A stretch of DNA of 64,000 bases, from assembly GCF_020880695.1 (NCBI RefSeq), contig NZ_JAJIWO010000011.1, positions 62,001 to 126,000 on the forward strand, given 5' to 3'. A program made the translations under genes and the position numbers. The stretch is from Mucilaginibacter sp. UR6-11. GTDB lineage: Bacteria; Bacteroidota; Bacteroidia; Sphingobacteriales; Sphingobacteriaceae. A model generated the notes under the pieces. That model had not been told where the DNA came from, searched no databases, and saw nothing but the letters and a program-made list of their open reading frames with translations. Below, piece after piece: positions 58,355 to 64,000 of the stretch. Position 1 is the first letter of the stretch. Every line of letters starts with the position of its first letter.

Positions 58355-59734
58355 ATGGCCAATCTTAAGCAAATCAAACACTTAGTATCACGTGCGGGCT
58401 TCGGCCTGGGTTTCGACGAGTTTAAGGCTGCCGCGAATACGGGTATTAAACAAGCCGTTAATGACCTGTTTAAAGCATCGGCAAATTATGAGCCCCTTAC
58501 GGCCGTAAAAAGCAATGTGGATTATAGTATGGTTATAAAAGGCGACCCGGCCAGCCGTAAAATGTTTCAGCAGCAACAACGGCAACAGGACCGCGAACTT
58601 AACATAGCCTGGGTAACTTATATGGGTACCACTAAAGGCCAGCTGCGCGAAAAAATGGCGTTGTTTTGGCATAACCATTTTGCCTGCCGCGCCAAGCAGA
58701 GTTTGTATGCCCAGCAGTTGGCAAATATACAGCGCGTTAATGCCCTGGGTAACTTTAAAACCATGACTCTGGAGGTTGCAAAATCGCCGGCCATGCTACA
58801 GTTTTTAAACAATCAACAAAATTTAAAGGGGCACCCGAACGAGAATTTCGCGCGCGAGCTGATGGAGCTTTTTACGCTTGGGCGGGGCAACTATACCGAA
58901 CAGGATGTTAAAGAATCGGCCCGTGCATTTACGGGCTGGGGGTATGACGCCGCAGGCGAGTTTAGGTTTCGGCCCTTCGTCCACGACACCGGTCAGAAAA
59001 CCTTCCTGGGTAAAACCGGAAATTTTAAGGGCGAAGATATTATTAATATCCTGTTTGAGAACAAGCAAACGGCCCGTTTTTTAAGCACAAAATTGTATAA
59101 ATATTTGGTAAACGAAACACCCGACCCGGCGCACATAGAAGCAATGGCTGATATTTTTTACAAAAATAATTATGAAATAAGCCCCTGGCTGGAGCATGTG
59201 TTTACCGCCGATTGGTTTTATGATGACAAGAACGTGGGCAACCTGGTAAAATCGCCGTTGGAACTGCTGGTTGGATTAAACCGCCAGTTTAACATCACTT
59301 ATGAAAAACCTGGCGTGCTGATGCAGTTTCAAAAAATATTGGGCCAGACATTATTCCGTCCGCCAAATGTTGCCGGCTGGCCGGGTGGGCGCAACTGGAT
59401 AGACAGCTCGTCATTAATGTATCGGATAAAAATACCGTCAACCATATTAAACGGCGGGGTTATCGACTTTGAAGGGAAAGCCGACCCGGAAGACGAAGCC
59501 TTTTTAGCCACGATGCGCACCCAACAGCAAGCGGTGAATATCCGCGTACAGGCACAGCCCGACTGGAATAAATTTTTAGGCAGTATACCTAAAGGCCTGG
59601 GTAAAACAAGTATAGCACAGTTTATGTTAGAACCTAAGTTGAGTAGTGCATTAATGAATAACATTAGTCAGTCAACCGACACAAAGGCGCTGGTTATCGA
59701 GCTGGTGTCATCGCCGGAGTATCAGTTAGCCTAA
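58355..59734 (+). CDS. DUF1800 protein (first copy)
   Basis: A 459-residue protein of the DUF1800 family, all-helical by appearance. Signature segments: HLVSRAGFGLGFDEF, LREKMALFWHNHFACRAK, NENFARELMELFTLGRGNYTEQDVKESARAFTGWGYD and FRPPNVAGWPGGRNWIDSSSLMYR. No signal peptide is visible, although DUF1501 partners are usually exported. The family is consistently encoded with DUF1501 in Bacteroidota and Planctomycetota; its biochemical role is undefined. It is followed 12 bp later by a paralogue of the same length. Confidence 0.9.
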   Translation: MANLKQIKHLVSRAGFGLGFDEFKAAANTGIKQAVNDLFKASANYEPLTAVKSNVDYSMVIKGDPASRKMFQQQQRQQDRELNIAWVTYMGTTKGQLREKMALFWHNHFACRAKQSLYAQQLANIQRVNALGNFKTMTLEVAKSPAMLQFLNNQQNLKGHPNENFARELMELFTLGRGNYTEQDVKESARAFTGWGYDAAGEFRFRPFVHDTGQKTFLGKTGNFKGEDIINILFENKQTARFLSTKLYKYLVNETPDPAHIEAMADIFYKNNYEISPWLEHVFTADWFYDDKNVGNLVKSPLELLVGLNRQFNITYEKPGVLMQFQKILGQTLFRPPNVAGWPGGRNWIDSSSLMYRIKIPSTILNGGVIDFEGKADPEDEAFLATMRTQQQAVNIRVQAQPDWNKFLGSIPKGLGKTSIAQFMLEPKLSSALMNNISQSTDTKALVIELVSSPEYQLA

Positions 59735-59735
59735 C

Positions 59736-59742
59736 AGGGAGG
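59736..59742 (+). promoter_or_regulatory. Strong Shine-Dalgarno ahead of the second DUF1800 gene
   Basis: AGGGAGG ends 4 nt before the ATG at 59747. Most genes in this window lack such a site, as is usual in Bacteroidota, where the 16S tail is poorly used for initiation. It could be chance or reflect tighter initiation in a 12-bp intergenic gap. Confidence 0.6.
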
Positions 59743-59746
59743 TATT

Positions 59747-61135
59747 ATGAATAACTCGAAAAATATAAAACATCTATACGCCAGGGCCGGTTTCGGTATC
59801 AGGTTTGAAGATCTGCATGACCACCAAAACTGGTCTATCAGGAAAAGTGTAAAAAAACTTTTCCAGGCGTCCGAAAAAATAGAACCGCTAAAAGCTGTAA
59901 CAGAAAATATCGATCTGAGGCCAAAGCCGGCTGCCGAGCTAACCGAAGATCAAAAGAGGGCGCTTAACCAGGAGCGCAATCAGCAGGAAAAGGCGCTTAA
60001 CGATGCCTGGGTAAAACAATTAAGTACTACCGGGGCGCAGTTGCGCGAGAAAATGACGCTTTTTTGGCATAATCACTTCTCATGCAATGTGGGTAATTTT
60101 TATTACCAGCAGGAGCTAAACAATATAGAACGGGCCAACGCGCTGGGCAACTTTAAAACGCTGCTGATGCAGGTGTCGCAAACGCCTGCTATGCTGCAGT
60201 TTTTAAATAACCAGCAAAATCAAAAAAATCATCCCAACGAAAATTTCGCGCGCGAACTGATGGAGCTTTTCACCCTTGGCCGCGGACATTATACCGAACA
60301 GGATGTAAAAGAATCGGCACGTTCATTTACCGGCTGGGCCTACAATGGCAAGGACGGCACCTATAAGTTTAACAACGGAACACATGATACCGGCGTTAAA
60401 ACATTTTTGGGCCAGACCGCCAATTTTTGCGGCGAGGATATCATGAATATCATTACCAGCAACAAGCAAACTGCTGTATTTATATGCACTAAGCTGTATA
60501 AATATTTTGTTAATGAGGTGCCTGATGATATCCACATTGGGCAGATGGCCGATGTTTTCTATAAAGAAAATTATGAGATAACGCCGTTGCTGAAGTTTGT
60601 GTTCCTGTCTGATTGGTTTTATGATGAAAAGAATATAGGTAACCTGGTAAAATCGCCGGTTGAGTTTTTAGTGGGATTGAACCGTCAGTTTTATATTAAC
60701 TATCAAAATCCCGATGTGCTGATGCAGTTTCAGCGTACTTTAGGCCAGGTATTATTCAGGCCGCCAAATGTTGCCGGGTGGCCGGGCGGTAGATCATGGA
60801 TAGACAGTTCGTCGCTCATGTACCGGATGAAGATACCTTCAACCATACTTAACGCGGGTGTTATTGACTTTACCGGCAAGGCGACACCCGAGGATGAAGC
60901 CTACCTGGCATCGCAACGCAAGCAACAGTTAAATGTAATTAAACGCGTACAGGCGACACCCGATTGGGATAAGTTTTTAAAAGATATCCCCAAAGATACC
61001 ACACACGAAGACATAGCCCGTTTTATGTTGGAGCCTGATTTAAATAAAACAGTAATTGACGAGGTTAACAGGCCCGGCGATATAAAATCAGTAATAATAG
61101 AAATAGTATCAACGCCGGAGTATCAACTATGCTGA
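59747..61135 (+). CDS. DUF1800 protein (second copy)
   Basis: A 462-residue paralogue of the preceding protein, with near-identical segments such as NHPNENFARELMELFTLGRG and FRPPNVAGWPGGRSWIDSSS, and more divergence in the first 100 residues and last 60. Its different N-terminus (HLYARAGFGIRFEDLHDH) shows the copies have separated for some time. A tandem pair is unusual; a single DUF1800 gene normally precedes DUF1501. They may form a heterodimer. A Shine-Dalgarno sequence precedes the start. Confidence 0.9.
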   Translation: MNNSKNIKHLYARAGFGIRFEDLHDHQNWSIRKSVKKLFQASEKIEPLKAVTENIDLRPKPAAELTEDQKRALNQERNQQEKALNDAWVKQLSTTGAQLREKMTLFWHNHFSCNVGNFYYQQELNNIERANALGNFKTLLMQVSQTPAMLQFLNNQQNQKNHPNENFARELMELFTLGRGHYTEQDVKESARSFTGWAYNGKDGTYKFNNGTHDTGVKTFLGQTANFCGEDIMNIITSNKQTAVFICTKLYKYFVNEVPDDIHIGQMADVFYKENYEITPLLKFVFLSDWFYDEKNIGNLVKSPVEFLVGLNRQFYINYQNPDVLMQFQRTLGQVLFRPPNVAGWPGGRSWIDSSSLMYRMKIPSTILNAGVIDFTGKATPEDEAYLASQRKQQLNVIKRVQATPDWDKFLKDIPKDTTHEDIARFMLEPDLNKTVIDEVNRPGDIKSVIIEIVSTPEYQLC

Positions 61136-61250
61136 GTTTAACGGGCGAATGAGTGATTTGGAATGATTAAATAAGGTAATGAAATTTGGGCAGATAAGTA
61201 AAGGAGCTAACCACTCGTTCACTGATTTGCCCAGGCAAAATTAAATAGTT

Positions 61251-62450
61251 ATGGAACGCAGAGACTTTTTAAAAAACACCGCATTAATATCAGGGGCCTT
61301 TATGGTGCCGGCTTTTTTAAAGCCTTTAGAGGCAATTGCAAAAGGCGATTTAACGGGGCATAAAAATCTGGTTATTATCCAGCTTTCGGGCGGTAATGAT
61401 GGTTTAAATACCGTCATCCCTTATGGTAATGATATTTACTATCAAAAGCGTAAAACCATAGCTATTAATAAGCCGGATATAGTTACCCTGAATGATATGC
61501 AGGGATTAAATCCAAACCTGTCAGCATTGAAAGAGATTTATGATCAGGGCTGGATGAGCATTATTAATTCGGTAGGTTATCCAAACCCCGACCGGTCGCA
61601 TTTCCGGTCGATGGATATCTGGCAAACCGGCAGTGACGCTAACCAGTTTTTAAGCACCGGCTGGATCGGCCGTTACCTGGATTCGAACTGCCAGACCTGC
61701 AAAAATCCGTATACAGCTATTGAAGTTGATGACACCCTGTCGCTGGCTATGAAAGGGGCTAAAATGAAGGGCATTGCCGTGCAGGACCCTAACAAGCTGT
61801 TCCAAACTACGCGCGAGCCGTTCTTTAAGGATCTGGTGCATGACCATGGCGACGCTAATTTAAATGAGGACAACCTGGGTTATCTGTATAAAACCATGAT
61901 CGAAACCTATTCGTCGGCTGATTATATACAGAAAACATCAAAAACTTATAATGTAACCGCGCAATATCCTAACACCGGTTTAGGCTACCAGTTAAAGAAT
62001 GTATCTAAATTTATTAATTCGGGATTAGATACCCGGGTTTATTATGTTTCGCTAAGCGGATTTGACACCCACGTTGGCCAGCAGGGGCAGCAGGGCCGCC
62101 AGTTAAAAATTTATGGCGATGCCGTGGCCGCGTTTATAAAAGATCTTAAGGCAACCGGTAAACTGGATGATACGCTTGTAATGACCTTCTCTGAGTTTGG
62201 CCGCCGTGTTGAGCAGAATGCCAGCAACGGCACCGACCATGGTACAGCAAACAACGTATTTATGTTTGGCGGTAAGTTGAAGAAACAAGGGATATTTAAT
62301 GATTCGCCCGACTTATCCACCCTGGACAACGGGGATTTAAAATACCAGGTGGATTTCAGGGATATTTACGCAACGCTGCTGGATAAATGGCTTGATGTAA
62401 GCAATAGCCAGGTGCTGAATAAGAATTTTGCAGGATTGGATTTGATATAG
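61251..62450 (+). CDS. DUF1501 protein (sulfatase/phosphatase-like fold), exported
   Basis: A 399-residue protein of the DUF1501 family. The N-terminus MERRDFLKNTALISGAFMVP has the twin-arginine-type RRDFLK motif and a hydrophobic stretch, so Tat export is likely. Family features are LVIIQLSGGNDGLNTVIPYG, PDRSHFRSMDIWQTG, SGFDTHVGQQGQQ and TFSEFGRRVEQNASNGTDHGTANNVF. The fold is related to alkaline phosphatase/sulfatase enzymes, but activity is unestablished. It follows the DUF1800 pair by 115 bp and completes the usual partnership. Confidence 0.9.
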   Translation: MERRDFLKNTALISGAFMVPAFLKPLEAIAKGDLTGHKNLVIIQLSGGNDGLNTVIPYGNDIYYQKRKTIAINKPDIVTLNDMQGLNPNLSALKEIYDQGWMSIINSVGYPNPDRSHFRSMDIWQTGSDANQFLSTGWIGRYLDSNCQTCKNPYTAIEVDDTLSLAMKGAKMKGIAVQDPNKLFQTTREPFFKDLVHDHGDANLNEDNLGYLYKTMIETYSSADYIQKTSKTYNVTAQYPNTGLGYQLKNVSKFINSGLDTRVYYVSLSGFDTHVGQQGQQGRQLKIYGDAVAAFIKDLKATGKLDDTLVMTFSEFGRRVEQNASNGTDHGTANNVFMFGGKLKKQGIFNDSPDLSTLDNGDLKYQVDFRDIYATLLDKWLDVSNSQVLNKNFAGLDLI

Positions 62451-62453
62451 GTC

Positions 62454-62492
62454 TTGTTTGTCGTTCTGAGCGAAGCGAAGAATGGCAAACAA
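62454..62492. terminator. Bidirectional hairpin between DUF1501 and hisS
   Basis: Arms 62456-62467 and 62479-62490 pair over 12 bp with two G-U pairs, extendable by two A-T pairs, around an 11-nt loop; A/T runs flank both sides. It lies between convergent stops. The core wording TTCTGAGCGAAGCGAAGAA is one I remember as a scattered repeat in Bacteroidota genomes. Confidence 0.6.
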
Positions 62493-62496
62493 AACT

Positions 62497-63876
62497 TTAT
62501 AAACCCGGCGTCAACTTCTCTAAAATCTCTTTTACCGTCAACTTCTCCTGCAGGCCCGATGCCATATCTTTAAAAGTAAGTTGGCCGCTTTGCATTTCAT
62601 CGCTGCCAATAACTACGGTGTAAGGGATGTTTTTATTATTGGCGTAATCTAACTGCTTTTTGATCTTAGCGCCGGCAGGGTAGAGCTCGGTATTAATGTC
62701 GTTTTCGCGCAGGCGTTGTAACAGCGGTAGGGCATACAGCTCACCATCTTTATCAAAGCAGCATATTAAAACCAGGGTGCTTTGGTTGGTGTCGGCCGGG
62801 AAAAGGTTTAGCTCTTCCATCACATCATAAATACGGTCAGCGCCAAAAGATATGCCTGCGCCGGTTAATCCTTTCAGGCCGAACATGCCGGTCAAATCAT
62901 CATACCTGCCGCCGCCGCCGATACTGCCCATGGCAACCTCATTGGTTTTAACCTCAAATATGGCGCCGGTATAATAGTTTAACCCGCGTGCCAGGGTAAT
63001 GTCTAATTCAATCGTTGCGTTTTGAAGTTTAAAGTTATCTATATAACTCAGTACCTCTTCTATTTCGTCGCAGCCGGTTTGGCCAATTGCAGACCCGGCG
63101 AGCGCCGCGCGCAAACTTTGCAGTTTTACCGAATTGGTGCCGTCCAGCAAAATTACCGGTTTAAGCCGCTCAATATCTTCAATGGTAAAGCTCTTTTCAA
63201 GCAGTTCTTTTATAACACCGTCGAGGCCGATTTTATCCAGTTTATCAATGGCAACAGTCAGGTCAATTATGTTATCAATTTTTCCTATAACTTCGGCTAT
63301 GCCGGATAGAATTTTTCTATTATTAATTTTTATGCTAAAATCCTTTAATCCCAAGCTGCTTAAAGCCTCGTCATAAATCAGGATAAATTCGGCTTCATTT
63401 AATAAAGAATCAGAACCCACCACATCCGCGTCGCATTGAAAAAACTCGCGGTAGCGGCCCTTCTGCGGTCTGTCTGCACGCCAAACCGGCTGCACCTGGA
63501 AACGCTTGAAAGGGAAGGTGATTTCGTTTTGGTGTTGTACCACGTAACGGGCAAAGGGTACGGTCAGATCATAACGTAAGGCTTTTTCAGAAATGTCTGA
63601 AACAAGCTGGTTTGAATTTGCGCCTGCTAATTTTTGAGGGTCGACTTTTGAAAGGTAATCGCCGCTATTCAATATCTTAAACATCAACTTATCGCCTTCA
63701 TCGCCATACTTCCCGGTTAGCGTGGAGAGATTCTCCATTGCCGGTGTTTCAATTTGCTGATAGCCAAACTTGCGGAATACGTCTTTAATGGTATCAAAAA
63801 TAAAATTTCGTTTTACCATTTCGGCGGGCGAAAAGTCACGGGTTCCTTTGGGTAAAGATGGTTTTATAGCGGCCAT
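62497..63876 (-). CDS. hisS: Histidyl-tRNA synthetase
   Basis: A class II aminoacyl-tRNA synthetase of 459 residues charging tRNA-His. Motif 1 lies near PSLPKGTRDFSP/ FRKFGYQQIETPAME, motif 2 is RPQKGRYREFFQCDADVVG, the histidine-specific RGLNYYTGAIFEV stretch follows, and motif 3 is GAGISFGADRIYDVM. A C-terminal anticodon-binding domain starts near LVLICCFDKDG. ATG 63876 begins the conserved N-terminus; the upstream in-frame start at 63891 adds five residues. It converges with the DUF1501 gene. A candidate 32-residue frame in the final 110 bp of the window is not supported, and I see no other gene there. Confidence 0.96.
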   Translation of the reverse strand: MAAIKPSLPKGTRDFSPAEMVKRNFIFDTIKDVFRKFGYQQIETPAMENLSTLTGKYGDEGDKLMFKILNSGDYLSKVDPQKLAGANSNQLVSDISEKALRYDLTVPFARYVVQHQNEITFPFKRFQVQPVWRADRPQKGRYREFFQCDADVVGSDSLLNEAEFILIYDEALSSLGLKDFSIKINNRKILSGIAEVIGKIDNIIDLTVAIDKLDKIGLDGVIKELLEKSFTIEDIERLKPVILLDGTNSVKLQSLRAALAGSAIGQTGCDEIEEVLSYIDNFKLQNATIELDITLARGLNYYTGAIFEVKTNEVAMGSIGGGGRYDDLTGMFGLKGLTGAGISFGADRIYDVMEELNLFPADTNQSTLVLICCFDKDGELYALPLLQRLRENDINTELYPAGAKIKKQLDYANNKNIPYTVVIGSDEMQSGQLTFKDMASGLQEKLTVKEILEKLTPGL

Positions 63877-64000
63877 GGGGCAAATGTACAAAAAAGAGTG
63901 TATTACGGCCTATTTAAACGGTCCGGGGCTTTCTGTTGACCCTGCCCAATGGGTCGACAGGCAGCTAACAGAAGCAGGTTAAGCAAGATACTCGAGCAAC

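Noticed and set aside
61136-61250. A regulatory hairpin upstream of DUF1501
   Set aside because: Only an 8-bp arm with a G-U pair and a long loop could be drawn, too weak to call.
63893-63985. A 32-codon plus-strand frame at the right end beginning MYKKECITAYL
   Set aside because: No family resemblance, starts within the hisS leader, and too short to support without homologues.

Overview
This window looks like a chromosomal segment from a Bacteroidota bacterium, most likely of the Sphingobacteriaceae (Mucilaginibacter/Pedobacter-like). I infer this from protein families (tandem DUF1800 plus DUF1501, GH95 and GH76 enzymes, DUF5777 barrels, TonB-plug/MG2 giant proteins), from -7 elements of the TAnnTTTG type, from the near absence of Shine-Dalgarno sequences, and from several TTG/GTG starts. 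No rRNA, tRNA, insertion sequence, prophage or CRISPR array was seen.

Layout. 1-5.5 kb: housekeeping genes (partial CBS protein, pdxA, rsmA, a secreted HExxH protein, a 2-hydroxyacid dehydrogenase, greA with a structured leader, a HIT protein). 5.5-13.8 kb: a seven-gene minus-strand surface-polysaccharide operon (GT2, Wzx-like flippase, two polymerase/ligase-like membrane proteins, GT2, two GT4). 14.1-18.0 kb: an ECF sigma operon (sigma, a membrane-anchored beta-barrel protein, YceI, DUF5777, Rieske). 18-29 kb: mixed genes, including an acyltransferase/AXE1/barrel/TPR operon and a secreted GH76. 29.5-37.5 kb: GH95 fucosidase divergent from an IlvD/Edd sugar-acid dehydratase, GntP permease and DUF1080 protein. 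37.6-53.1 kb: an ABC flippase with glycosyltransferases, then a GNAT/polysaccharide deacetylase/amidohydrolase/methyltransferase operon divergent from an operon of three radical SAM proteins and two methyltransferases, then a nucleotidyltransferase. 53-64 kb: a giant MG2/TonB-plug protein, ruvC behind a decamer repeat array, aat, two DUF1800 proteins, DUF1501 and hisS.

Main discovery. The exact motif GCAACC-N16-CGT, which has the form of an ECF-sigma promoter, occurs six times, plus once with a single mismatch. Each copy lies just upstream of a transcription unit in the right orientation: the ECF sigma gene (autoregulation), the divergent polysaccharide operon, the ABC flippase operon, a flavin-reductase-like gene, both arms of the radical SAM locus, and the nucleotidyltransferase. 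This links two loci about 24-39 kb apart into one predicted regulon. I propose that the sigma factor at 14085 switches on a coordinated envelope programme: glycan synthesis and export, radical SAM/cobalamin-type modification chemistry, and a periplasmic YceI/Rieske module. The product of the radical SAM cluster cannot be named from sequence.

Smaller points of interest are a greA leader hairpin resembling an attenuator, a long hairpin abutting the YkuK-family start codon, two dispersed palindromic repeats (one supplying the stop codon of an esterase), paired TTGTTCA half-sites upstream of the sugar-acid genes, and a 10-bp-periodic array ahead of ruvC.
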